This document shows positions 1 through 6,147 of a stretch of 6,147 nt of DNA, one piece after another. Made by a program: the position numbers and the translations under genes. Origin of the DNA: Adhaeribacter sp. (GTDB taxonomy: Bacteria; Bacteroidota; Bacteroidia; Cytophagales; Hymenobacteraceae); assembly GCA_028288395.1 (NCBI GenBank), contig JAQBNV010000369.1, forward strand, positions 1-6,147. The letters run 5' to 3'. The notes under the pieces are model-generated. The model did no database searches. It was given only the letters and a program-made list of their open reading frames with translations, and was not told where the DNA came from. Position 1 is the stretch's first letter. Every line of letters begins with the position of its first letter.

Positions 1-2685
1 CAGCTAACCATACAGCAAAAAGTGGCCAATGAAAAAACTTACCACATCCGGCAGCTCGAAAACGAAATAAAATTAAAAGCCGAACGCACCAATTATTTAA
101 AAGAACGCATTGGTTTGCTGCGGCAGCAAATTAGCCAGGACAACATGGCCCTGGAGCAGAACCAGGAAAATATTCTGCAATTACAACAAGATATTATTTC
201 GGTACAACAGCAGTTCGGCGAGTCAGAACAGCAGGTAAATTTGCTTCGTCAGGAAATAGAACAGGCCAATGCCCACAAAGCCGATTTGCAATCCTCGTCT
301 ACAACTGTTTCAAATCAGCAACGGGAAAAGCAGCACAGCCTGTACCAGTTGCGCCAGGACATAGAAGTTACGCAGGTGCAGGTGGTAAACCTAGGCACCG
401 AACTGGAGCGCCTCACAACCCAGAAACTAAATGAGGCCGAAAGCGCCGATAAATATTTAGCCGACATGGCTGAGCTGGAAGCTGTTCTGGCCGATTACCA
501 GACCGATCTGGAAGGATTGATGCAACAGGAAAACGATTTGCGCACGCGGCTCGAAGAAGTAGAAAACGATTTGCAATTATCGCGCACCAGCCTTACCGAT
601 CTGAACCGGAAAATTGATGCCAAACGCAACCAGTATAATCTCACCAAATCCTTGGTCGACAACCTCGAAGGGTTTCCGGATGCAATTAAATTTTTATACA
701 AAGCAAAAAACTGGGATAAACCGGCCCCGCTCCTTTCGGATTTAATTTCCTGTCAGCAGGAATACAAATCTTTGATAGAAAGTTACCTGGAACCCTACAT
801 GAACTTTTTTGTGGTAGATACCACCGAAGATGCTGTGGAAGCCATAAAGCTTCTGAACAACCAGAACAAAGGCCGGGCTAATTTTATTGTGCTGGCAGAA
901 CTGGAAGACCTGGATACGGCTCCCACCCTATCTACTCCTAAACTGAAAGCCGCTTACGAGGTGGTAACGGCCGGCGAAAAATACAAAAAGCTCCTGCACT
1001 ATATTTTACAGGATGTATATATTTCGCCGGAGCTGCCTTCAGATTTTTACAATGGCGATCACCGCACGTTTATTCTCCGGGATGGTTCGATTATTAAAAA
1101 GCCCCTGAGTATTTCGGGCGGCTCGGTCGGATTATTTGACGGCAACCGGATTGGCCGGAAACAAAACCTGGAAAACCTGGCGCAGGAACTCGAAACCCTG
1201 GTAAAAGAAGCCGAATCTTTAAAAATCAAAATAAATACGCAAATACAGGTTATACATAACCTGAAACAGGAAACCCGCCAGGATGCGATTAAAGAAACTG
1301 AACGGATTATATCTGCCCGGCAGCAGGAACTGATGGGCATCCGCATCCGGCACGAGCAGCACGCTTTATCGCAACAAAGCAACCAAAACAAAGAAGTTGA
1401 ACTCACCGAAAGGTTGGAAGAGTTGCGCTACCGCAACTATGAATTAGTGCCTCAGGCCGAAATATTGCAGCAGGATTTGCATCGCCTCGAATCGGAATTA
1501 GGCTCCTACCAGGATTTGCTAACCCGCCACAATGAACTAATTCAGAAGGTTAACCAGGTTTTTAACGAAGAAAATATCCGGTTTCACCAGTTAAAAAACC
1601 GCCTGACCAGCGGACAACAGGAAATTAATTACCGCCAGAAATCTTTGGAAACCGGTTATCTGCGCCTGCAAACCCAGCAGGACGAACTGGGCCGGGCCGA
1701 AGATGAAATTGTAGCGGCCGAAGAATTTGTGCTGGATAATACCGAAAGCCTGCACCAGTTCCTGGCCGAACGCAAAATAATAAGCGATGACCTGGAGAAG
1801 ATGGAGAAAGACTTCTTTACGCTTCGGGGCGATATCGACAGCAAAGACAAAACCATCCGGGAAATCCAGCGCCGGCGCCAGAATGCCGATGAAGTACTTA
1901 TTTCGATGCAGCAGGCCATCTCGGACTCCCGGGTTAAGCTGGTAGCCATTCAGGAGCGTTTATCGGCCGAATTTAATATTACGGAAGCAGACCTGGCCCA
2001 ACTACCGGCGCAGCCACTGGAGATAACGAACGAAGAATTGAGCAGCCAGATTAGCGGCATCAAAACCAAACTAGATAACATGGGGCCGGTAAACCCCACC
2101 GCAGCGGAAGCTTACGAAGAAATCAGCCAGCGCGATAAATTTATTAAAGATCAAAAAGCCGATCTGGTTAATGCCAAAAACAACTTGCTGCAAACGATAG
2201 ACGAGATAGACCAGGTAGCCCGGGAAAAATTCCTGCAATCGTTCGATATGATTAAGGAGAATTTCACGCGGGTATTCCGCTCGCTTTTTTCCGACGAAGA
2301 CACCTGTGACCTGGTAATAACCGATATGAATAACCCACTGGAGTCGAAGATTGAAATAATGGCCCGCCCCAAAGGCAAACGGCCCTTAACCATTAACCAG
2401 TTATCAGGCGGTGAAAAAACCTTAACGGCTATTTCGCTGCTGTTTGCTATTTATCTCTTAAAGCCAGCCCCTTTCTGTATTTTTGATGAGGTAGATGCCC
2501 CGTTGGATGATGCCAACATCGACAAATTCAACAATATTGTAAAGACCTTCTCCGGCGATTCCCAATTTATTGTAGTCACGCATAACAAGCGCACCATGGC
2601 CTCTACCGACGTCATTTATGGTATAACGATGCTGGAGCCAGGGGTATCCCGCGTAATCCCGGTAGATTTGCGGCAATTAGCTTAG
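1..2685 (+). CDS. smc: Chromosome segregation protein SMC, C-terminal part (5' end outside window)
   Basis: SMC is the ATPase of the bacterial condensin complex (with ScpA and ScpB), which compacts and helps segregate the chromosome. The frame is open to the left edge, so the GTG at 22 is not the true start; about 890 residues are present against roughly 1180 for the family, and the N-terminal head with Walker A is missing. Numbering from 22: residues 1-213 are Gln/Glu/Leu-rich coiled coil (first arm); about 217-375 are the hinge, beginning GFPDAIKFL and ending with ISGGSVGLFDG; about 376-680 are the returning coiled coil; 684-887 are the C-terminal head. The head has the conserved NMGPVNP lead-in (686), the ABC signature LSGGEK (794-799), Walker B CIFDEVD (819-825), the D-loop PLDDAN (827-832) and the H-loop His854 in VVTHNKRTM. 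No frameshift or lost catalytic residue is visible. The stop TAG at 2683 sits in a short TTAGC tandem (2677-2690). Confidence 0.97.
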   Translation, partial: QLTIQQKVANEKTYHIRQLENEIKLKAERTNYLKERIGLLRQQISQDNMALEQNQENILQLQQDIISVQQQFGESEQQVNLLRQEIEQANAHKADLQSSSTTVSNQQREKQHSLYQLRQDIEVTQVQVVNLGTELERLTTQKLNEAESADKYLADMAELEAVLADYQTDLEGLMQQENDLRTRLEEVENDLQLSRTSLTDLNRKIDAKRNQYNLTKSLVDNLEGFPDAIKFLYKAKNWDKPAPLLSDLISCQQEYKSLIESYLEPYMNFFVVDTTEDAVEAIKLLNNQNKGRANFIVLAELEDLDTAPTLSTPKLKAAYEVVTAGEKYKKLLHYILQDVYISPELPSDFYNGDHRTFILRDGSIIKKPLSISGGSVGLFDGNRIGRKQNLENLAQELETLVKEAESLKIKINTQIQVIHNLKQETRQDAIKETERIISARQQELMGIRIRHEQHALSQQSNQNKEVELTERLEELRYRNYELVPQAEILQQDLHRLESELGSYQDLLTRHNELIQKVNQVFNEENIRFHQLKNRLTSGQQEINYRQKSLETGYLRLQTQQDELGRAEDEIVAAEEFVLDNTESLHQFLAERKIISDDLEKMEKDFFTLRGDIDSKDKTIREIQRRRQNADEVLISMQQAISDSRVKLVAIQERLSAEFNITEADLAQLPAQPLEITNEELSSQISGIKTKLDNMGPVNPTAAEAYEEISQRDKFIKDQKADLVNAKNNLLQTIDEIDQVAREKFLQSFDMIKENFTRVFRSLFSDEDTCDLVITDMNNPLESKIEIMARPKGKRPLTINQLSGGEKTLTAISLLFAIYLLKPAPFCIFDEVDAPLDDANIDKFNNIVKTFSGDSQFIVVTHNKRTMASTDVIYGITMLEPGVSRVIPVDLRQLA

Positions 2686-2695
2686 CTTAGTTTCG

Positions 2696-2716
2696 TTATT
2701 CGTTAATCGTTGTTCG
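2696..2716 (+). repeat. Heptamer tandem array, left copy (three TTnwTCG-type units)
   Basis: Three adjoining 7-base units, TTATTCG, TTAATCG and TTGTTCG, start 11 bases after the smc stop codon. Read on the other strand they are CGAACAA, CGATTAA and CGAATAA, the same kind of unit as the array at 2865-2892. The 21 bases match the first 21 of that array in inverted orientation at 18 positions. The function is unknown; the array may be a dispersed intergenic repeat or the terminal part of a small element. Confidence 0.7.
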
Positions 2717-2728
2717 GTCTGGGAAAAT

Positions 2729-2759
2729 AAAAAAGGACCATCAAACTGGTTCCTTTTTT
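2729..2759. terminator. Bidirectional intrinsic terminator between convergent smc and acyltransferase genes
   Basis: AAAAAAGGACCA (2729-2740), loop TCAAAC, then TGGTTCCTTTTTT (2747-2759). GGA/TCC and CCA/TGG pair around one bulged T at 2750, and the flanking A6/T6 tracts extend the stem. On the plus strand it is followed by more U-rich sequence (ATTTTATTT), which suits smc. On the minus strand the hairpin is followed by TTTTTTATTTT, which suits the acyltransferase mRNA coming the other way. The G/C core is only six pairs and is bulged, so strength is uncertain, but the position between two converging genes supports the call. Confidence 0.8.
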
Positions 2760-2764
2760 ATTTT

Positions 2765-2778
2765 ATTTCCATGGAAAT
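2765..2778. repeat. 14-bp perfect palindrome
   Basis: ATTTCCATGGAAAT equals its own reverse complement and lies six bases past the bidirectional terminator in the same intergenic gap. With no loop it would not make a good RNA hairpin. It could be a dimer binding site or chance; no promoter that it would control is visible beside it. Confidence 0.35.
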
Positions 2779-2781
2779 TGG

Positions 2782-2824
2782 TATTGCGGGTGCCCTAACT
2801 AAAGAGTGCTAACTACCTGCAATA
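2782..2824 (+). repeat. Long-loop inverted repeat with internal CTAACT direct repeat
   Basis: TATTGCGGGT (2782-2791) can pair with ACCTGCAATA (2815-2824) over ten positions, one of them a G-U pair, around a 23-base loop. The loop carries CTAACT twice (2795-2800 and 2809-2814). No T tract follows, so it is not a terminator. On the minus strand the G-U pair becomes an A-C mismatch, so the fold slightly favours a plus-strand RNA. Function unknown. Confidence 0.4.
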
Positions 2825-2864
2825 ATTCATAAATAATCAAAATCCCGTCTTATTACCAGGAATA

Positions 2865-2892
2865 CGAATAACGATTAACGATCAACGATCAA
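2865..2892 (-). repeat. Heptamer tandem array, right copy (four CGAwyAA units)
   Basis: Four adjoining 7-base units on the plus strand: CGAATAA, CGATTAA, CGATCAA, CGATCAA. The array ends five bases before the acyltransferase stop codon (2898-2900 on the plus strand), so it lies immediately downstream of that minus-strand gene. It is the inverted counterpart of the three-unit array just past the smc stop. The minus label marks its orientation relative to the left array. Confidence 0.75.
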
Positions 2893-2897
2893 TGAAG

Positions 2898-3446
2898 CTA
2901 CCGTACTCCTTGGTCCGGATATTTTCCTTTTTTGTTGCGGTAAAAGTCTTTTATTTTTTCGATATCACCTTCTACATCGCCGGTAGGATAAAAAATGGGG
3001 CCGACACCAGCTTCCTTATTTGGATAATCGAGGTAGCCTAAAATGATTGGGACACCGGCCCCCATGGCTGCGTGATAAAAGCCTTTCCGCCAACGGGGCT
3101 GGTATTTACGGGTACCTTCGGGGGTAATCATAATAACCATTTCGTCGGCATTATTCAATATATCGATCATGGCGCTTACCAGGCTATTGTTTTTGGATCT
3201 ATCGACAGGTAAAGCGCCGAGGTTCTTCAGAATCCAACCCAGCGGGCCTATCATAGCTTCTTTTTTAATGGTATAGCGCAGGTCCACATCCATGATATAA
3301 AAGGCACAGCGGGCAAACAACAAATCCCAGTTACTCGTGTGCGGCGCGGCAATCATTATACTTTTTTTCAGATCTGCGGGAATATGCCCGGCCACGCGCC
3401 AGCCAAAAGCCTTTAAAATAACTTTCGATAAAAATTTTGCTATCAT
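2898..3446 (-). CDS. PlsC-like lysophospholipid / 1-acylglycerol-phosphate acyltransferase
   Basis: A 182-residue glycerolipid acyltransferase of the PlsC/LPLAT superfamily. Such enzymes move an acyl group from acyl-ACP or acyl-CoA to a lysophospholipid or related acceptor at the inner face of the cytoplasmic membrane. Numbered from the ATG at 3446: motif I HTSNWD has the catalytic pair His36 and Asp41; the GALPVDR stretch (77-83) corresponds to motif II; motif III is PEGTR with Glu110 and Arg113; the VPIILGYLDYP stretch (132-142) corresponds to motif IV. The protein is shorter than canonical PlsC (about 240 residues) and has little N-terminal membrane anchor, so the acceptor may not be lysophosphatidic acid; an ornithine-lipid or other specialised acyltransferase is possible. 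A TTG at 3461 is also in frame, but the ATG is preferred because the TTG lies upstream of the apparent -7 promoter element. It stands alone between a terminator upstream and a convergent smc downstream. Confidence 0.88.
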   Translation of the reverse strand: MIAKFLSKVILKAFGWRVAGHIPADLKKSIMIAAPHTSNWDLLFARCAFYIMDVDLRYTIKKEAMIGPLGWILKNLGALPVDRSKNNSLVSAMIDILNNADEMVIMITPEGTRKYQPRWRKGFYHAAMGAGVPIILGYLDYPNKEAGVGPIFYPTGDVEGDIEKIKDFYRNKKGKYPDQGVR

Positions 3447-3450
3447 GGGG

Positions 3451-3458
3451 CAAAGGTA
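3451..3458 (-). promoter_or_regulatory. Bacteroidota-type -7 promoter element (TAnnTTTG) before the acyltransferase gene
   Basis: TACCTTTG on the minus strand (3458 to 3451) matches the known Bacteroidota -7 consensus TAnnTTTG exactly, and ends four bases before the ATG at 3446. A clear TTTG -33 box is not visible; the T-rich stretch about 18-23 bases upstream (around 3476-3481) is the tail of the preceding terminator. Transcription would start at about the ATG, implying a leaderless or near-leaderless mRNA. The exact match, and the need for a new promoter right after a terminator, support it; the missing -33 box weakens it. Confidence 0.6.
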
Positions 3459-3473
3459 CAAGATTAGCCATAA

Positions 3474-3509
3474 CAGAAAAAGCCGGTTTCAGAAGTTTGA
3501 AACCGGCTT
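3474..3509 (-). terminator. Rho-independent terminator of the hydrolase/outer-membrane operon
   Basis: A perfect 12-bp stem, AAGCCGGTTTCA (3480-3491) with TGAAACCGGCTT (3498-3509), around a six-base loop. On the minus strand it runs straight into TTTTTCTG (3481-3474), the U tract of a classic intrinsic terminator. It lies about 50 bases downstream of the stop codon of the predicted outer-membrane protein gene. On the plus strand the T-rich sequence begins only after about ten bases, so minus-strand use is favoured. Confidence 0.9.
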
Positions 3510-3557
3510 GGCCAAATATTAAATTTTATTTTTATTTTGTACGTGTCCGGTCTGGTT

Positions 3558-4241
3558 TCAGCCGCCTTTTCTGCCTTTTATAGGGTTTGGAAGCATCATG
3601 GTTTGTCGCAGGAAAAAGACTTGCACCGAAATCCGGAATTCCGGACCGTATTCAGAGCGATAGTTGTCGCTGTTTTTCTTGGCGCCAAAATTTTGCCGGT
3701 AGTAGCGGAACAATAACATGGGCTCAATGGCAATCTGTTTGTTTCTTAACCAATAATTCCGCCGCCCAATATCGCCTAGAAAGTGCGTATAGCCCACCCC
3801 GGCTTCGCCGCGGAATAAATTAGATTGCGAACTTTTACTTATATTATTTAATCCCCAGGAGCCGCTAACCTCGCCAAAGATGCCATTATCGAGGTACCCG
3901 CGTACAAAAGGCCCCAATAAGAGTATCGTTTGTTTATAATCGTTGACACTGGAATCGGCCTGGCGGTTAAAGTGGCTAAAGTCGGCTTTGAGGCCGATAC
4001 CGATATCTTCCCAATTAAAATAGCCGACCTTTAAATCCGTATTCATCCTTAAAAGGGTTCCTTTTTCGACCGGTTGGCTAGGGCTTTGATTTTTATAGCC
4101 GTTGAAAGAAGAACTGATTCCTCCTCCCATTAAATAACTTCCCTTTAAAATATAGGCATTAACCAGGTGACCAGAGTTATTCTGGCCAAAGCTAACATAA
4201 CTTACCAAAAAGCAGCAAACAAGCGAAAATAGTCTATACAT
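3558..4241 (-). CDS. Secreted protein, probable small outer-membrane beta-barrel
   Basis: I do not recognise a named family. The protein has 227 residues from the ATG at 4241; an in-frame TTG at 4256 would only add MNLNN before a good signal peptide. Residues 1-19 (MYRLFSLVCCFLVSYVSFG) look like a Sec signal with cleavage before Gln20. The mature part has alternating, aromatic-rich segments typical of outer-membrane strands separated by polar turns: LLRMNTDLKVGYFNW, IGIGLKADFSHF, TILLLGPFVRGYLD, IFGEVSGSWGL, RGEAGVGYTHFL, AIEPMLLFRYYRQNF and FRISVQVFFLRQ. That suggests an 8-10-strand barrel resembling Bacteroidota porin-family/OMP_b-brl proteins. The last strand is followed by a short basic tail ending GRKGG rather than a terminal aromatic residue. 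The gene follows the patatin gene by 84 bases and is closed by the strong terminator, so it is either the third gene of that operon or has its own weak promoter. Role unknown. Confidence 0.75.
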   Translation of the reverse strand: MYRLFSLVCCFLVSYVSFGQNNSGHLVNAYILKGSYLMGGGISSSFNGYKNQSPSQPVEKGTLLRMNTDLKVGYFNWEDIGIGLKADFSHFNRQADSSVNDYKQTILLLGPFVRGYLDNGIFGEVSGSWGLNNISKSSQSNLFRGEAGVGYTHFLGDIGRRNYWLRNKQIAIEPMLLFRYYRQNFGAKKNSDNYRSEYGPEFRISVQVFFLRQTMMLPNPIKGRKGG

Positions 4242-4325
4242 ATTATTCAGGTTCAATAAAGATGAACTCAGCTTTTGTTTTTAATTATTAATAATGTCAA
4301 CGATCGGTTTCAGCTAAGATAAAAC

Positions 4326-5105
4326 CTAATTTTCTTTAAACATTTGCGGGTTAAGCAAGGCTAATAATTCACCTGATCTTTCCATGGTATACGTATAACC
4401 AGCTTCAAACATTTCGTGGGCATTTTTAAGATTCAGAAGCCGGAAATGTTTCATTTGGGGCGGTTCTATTACAAAATCGCAAAGCTTCATGCGGGAGGCC
4501 ACGTTGTTATTAATGGCTAACTGACAGGTTCGTTCCAGCATATCGCGCAAAGATTTTATTTCCCGCTCATGATTAATTGGGTTTACATGTACCCCAATAA
4601 TAAAATCGGCCAGGCCGGTTAAACATTCAACCGGCAAATTATTTAAAAGACCGCCGTCTACCAGCAGGCGATCCTGGTAATGAATGGGCTGACAAAGAAA
4701 AGGCAAAGCCGATGAAGCAACCAACGGCTTGATAATAGGGCCTTCGCTAAAATATACCGTCTCGCCCTGGTTTATATCGGTAGCACTAATAATAACCTTC
4801 GGGTGGAGGTCGGAAAAAGTTTTATTTTCTAAATAAGGCTTAAACGATTCTTCCAGCTGGTTCAGGTTTATTAAACCGTAGCGGCTAAAACCCGGCCGCA
4901 AGAGCCGCATAAATCGGGTTTCTGTAACCCTTTTAAGTATTTCTTCCGGCGATAACCCGATACTATAAAGTACGGCAGCAATGGCCCCCGAACTGGTACC
5001 CGAAATAACCTGCACCGGCAATTCCAACTCTGCCAATGCCTTTAATACACCCAAATGGGCAAAACTGCGGGCACCGCCCCCGGATAATACCAAACCAATT
5101 CGCAT
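4326..5105 (-). CDS. Patatin-like phospholipase / serine esterase (RssA-like)
   Basis: A 259-residue stand-alone patatin domain, close in size to the bacterial RssA/NTE-type proteins. These are lipid acyl hydrolases with a Ser-Asp dyad that cleave phospholipids, lysophospholipids or other acyl esters. The oxyanion-hole glycines GGGAR are at residues 9-13, the nucleophile elbow is GTSSG (36-40) with Ser38, and the catalytic Asp150 is in the DGG motif (150-152). The conserved SSALPFLCQP segment (131-140) is also intact. No signal peptide, membrane helix or C-terminal surface-antigen barrel is present, so it is probably cytoplasmic. The ATG at 5103-5105 starts three bases after the TAA of the upstream hydrolase with no strong ribosome-binding site, which suggests one mRNA and coupled translation. 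The natural substrate cannot be read from the sequence. Confidence 0.92.
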   Translation of the reverse strand: MRIGLVLSGGGARSFAHLGVLKALAELELPVQVISGTSSGAIAAVLYSIGLSPEEILKRVTETRFMRLLRPGFSRYGLINLNQLEESFKPYLENKTFSDLHPKVIISATDINQGETVYFSEGPIIKPLVASSALPFLCQPIHYQDRLLVDGGLLNNLPVECLTGLADFIIGVHVNPINHEREIKSLRDMLERTCQLAINNNVASRMKLCDFVIEPPQMKHFRLLNLKNAHEMFEAGYTYTMERSGELLALLNPQMFKEN

Positions 5106-5108
5106 CTT

Positions 5109-5954
5109 TTATAAAACGTCAGCTAGTAAAAAGCTTTCGTCTAAACGTACGCCGCGCTCGGTATGTTTTACGGTGCAGCACTCATGTACGGCATCGTGCT
5201 CCAGGAAGAGAATATATTTTTTGTCGGCAGCTTCCTGTAAGAAAGAAGATTTTTCTGCTAAAGTTAACAACGGGCGGGTATCGTAACCCATCACGTAAGG
5301 AAGTGGTAAATGACCTACCGAAGGCAATAAATCTGCCATATAAACAAATATTTTTTCCTTATAACGGATTACCGGCAACATCATTTTATCGGTGTGGCCA
5401 TTTACATAAATTATTTCGAACTGCGGAAATGGCGAAGCCTCCCCGGCTTGGGTAAACCGAAGTTGACCGCTTTCGGCCATGGGATTAATATTTTCTTTCA
5501 GAAAACTGGCTTTTTCCCGGGCATTGGGCTGGGTGGCCCATTGGTAATGGTCGGCATTAACCCAGTAATGGGCATTCGGGAAAGTCAATTCAAAACCAGT
5601 GCGATCGGCATTATAATTAACGCTGCCGCCGCAGTGGTCGAAATGCAGATGGGTATGAAAAACATCGGTTATGTCGGCCGCCGTAAACCCCAGTTGCTGA
5701 ATAGAACCCATTAGCGACTGGTCGCCGTGCAGGAAATAATGGCTGGCCATTTTGGGGTCCATTTTGGTGCCGATGCCTGTATCAATTAAGATAAGCTTAT
5801 CGCCATCTTCGATTAACAGGCAACGCATGGCCCAGGTACAAAGGTTATTTTCGTCGGCCGGATTCGTTTTTTGCCAGATGCTTTTAGGTACTACCCCAAA
5901 CATTGCCCCGCCGTCTAACTTAAAATACCCCGTTTCGATTGCGTGTAATTTCAT
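5109..5954 (-). CDS. MBL-fold metallo-hydrolase, YtnP-like lactonase family
   Basis: A 281-residue metallo-beta-lactamase-fold hydrolase with the full two-metal set: HTHLHFDH (100-107) gives His102, His104, Asp106 and His107; GHT gives His187; ADLLPS gives Asp208; LEHDA gives His253. The N-terminal DGGAMFGVVPKSIW stretch (14-27) followed by LIDTGIG (57-63) is characteristic of the YtnP branch, whose Bacillus subtilis member is described as a quorum-quenching lactonase. Hydrolysis of a lactone, possibly an acyl-homoserine lactone, is therefore plausible but not proven; general esterase or other lactone substrates are equally open. No signal peptide is seen, so it is probably cytoplasmic. A GCAGG stretch (5962-5958) lies three bases before the ATG, rather close for a ribosome-binding site. 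It is first in a minus-strand operon with the patatin gene. No convincing TAnnTTTG element was found upstream. Confidence 0.92.
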   Translation of the reverse strand: MKLHAIETGYFKLDGGAMFGVVPKSIWQKTNPADENNLCTWAMRCLLIEDGDKLILIDTGIGTKMDPKMASHYFLHGDQSLMGSIQQLGFTAADITDVFHTHLHFDHCGGSVNYNADRTGFELTFPNAHYWVNADHYQWATQPNAREKASFLKENINPMAESGQLRFTQAGEASPFPQFEIIYVNGHTDKMMLPVIRYKEKIFVYMADLLPSVGHLPLPYVMGYDTRPLLTLAEKSSFLQEAADKKYILFLEHDAVHECCTVKHTERGVRLDESFLLADVL

Positions 5955-6018
5955 AAACCTGCTATGTTCATTTCTTATTTCGATGTAAATACGTTAAATT
6001 TTGAATATATGCCGGATT

Positions 6019-6061
6019 AAAATAAAAGAGGGCAGGATGCACTTGTGTCATCCTGCCCTCT
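6019..6061 (-). terminator. Rho-independent terminator of a minus-strand gene off the right edge
   Basis: A perfect 13-bp stem, AGAGGGCAGGATG (6027-6039) with CATCCTGCCCTCT (6049-6061), around a nine-base loop. On the minus strand it is followed by TTTATTTT (6026-6019); on the plus strand the following bases are TATATTGGG, without a U tract. It therefore ends a minus-strand transcript entering from the right and insulates the hydrolase operon, whose promoter should lie between 5955 and about 6018. Confidence 0.88.
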
Positions 6062-6147
6062 ATATTGGGTTAAAACTCCGATTATTACCTCATAATTAGC
6101 AATATTCTCTGGCTGGAGTAATCATTTTGCTTAAATTTTTATTTCTG

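Noticed and set aside
22..24. GTG as the start codon of the smc product
   Set aside because: The frame is open through the left edge and the SMC N-terminal head is missing, so this is an internal valine codon.
1059..1406. Minus-strand open frame of 115 codons inside smc
   Set aside because: Its Cys/Ser/Arg-rich translation is the typical reverse image of the coiled-coil and hinge coding sequence; the plus-strand frame is clearly SMC.
4284..4295. ATTATTAATAAT palindrome between the patatin and outer-membrane protein genes
   Set aside because: A 12-bp palindrome of only A and T in an AT-rich spacer is expected by chance and has no loop or U tract.
4295..4300. TTGACA on the minus strand as a sigma-70-type -35 box for the outer-membrane protein gene
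   Set aside because: The hexamer 17 bases downstream is CAAAAG, not a -10 box, and no TAnnTTTG element is present; Bacteroidota primary promoters do not use the TTGACA/TATAAT pattern.
4297..4305. TCAACGATC, identical to nine bases of the 2865-2892 heptamer array
   Set aside because: Only one unit is present with no tandem continuation, so chance similarity is the simpler reading.
5394..5714. Open frame of 106 codons on the plus strand opposite the metallo-hydrolase gene
   Set aside because: It lies wholly inside a gene with complete catalytic motifs on the other strand, and its translation has no recognisable domain; it is a shadow frame.
6124..6129. Possible plus-strand -7 element (TCATTTTG) near the right edge
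   Set aside because: It departs from TAnnTTTG at the key second base, has no -33 box, and no plus-strand start is visible in the few remaining bases.

Overview
The window looks like ordinary chromosomal DNA from a Bacteroidota bacterium, most likely of the Cytophagales (Hymenobacter/Adhaeribacter-like; the genus is an inference). Three things point there: the wording of the SMC head domain, the lack of strong Shine-Dalgarno sites before the genes, and a TAnnTTTG-type -7 promoter element before the acyltransferase gene. No phage, transposase, CRISPR array, tRNA or rRNA was seen.

Layout. Positions 1-2685 (+) hold the C-terminal three quarters of the chromosome-organising ATPase SMC, cut by the left edge. 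It converges on a minus-strand lysophospholipid acyltransferase gene (3446 down to 2898). The 212-base gap between the two stop codons is unusually structured: 7-bp tandem arrays in opposite orientation sit just past each stop codon, with a bidirectional terminator, a 14-bp palindrome and a long-loop hairpin between them. Upstream of the acyltransferase, a strong minus-strand terminator is followed at once by a promoter whose -7 element lies five bases before the ATG, so the transcript is probably leaderless or nearly so.

The rest is a minus-strand group read right to left: a YtnP-like metallo-beta-lactamase-fold lactonase/hydrolase (5954-5109), a patatin-like phospholipase (5105-4326) only three bases after it, and, after an 84-base gap, a small secreted protein, probably an outer-membrane beta-barrel (4241-3558). 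The 3474-3509 terminator closes this group. A second minus-strand terminator at 6019-6061 separates it from whatever lies off the right edge. The likely units are therefore one two- or three-gene hydrolase/envelope operon, one single-gene acyltransferase unit, and the end of the smc unit.

No gene-free stretch exceeds about 215 bases. The genes are recognisable family members with intact key residues. The more unusual material is in the non-coding DNA, mainly the inverted heptamer arrays and the promoter placed directly against a terminator. I see no evidence of a wholly new multi-gene system.
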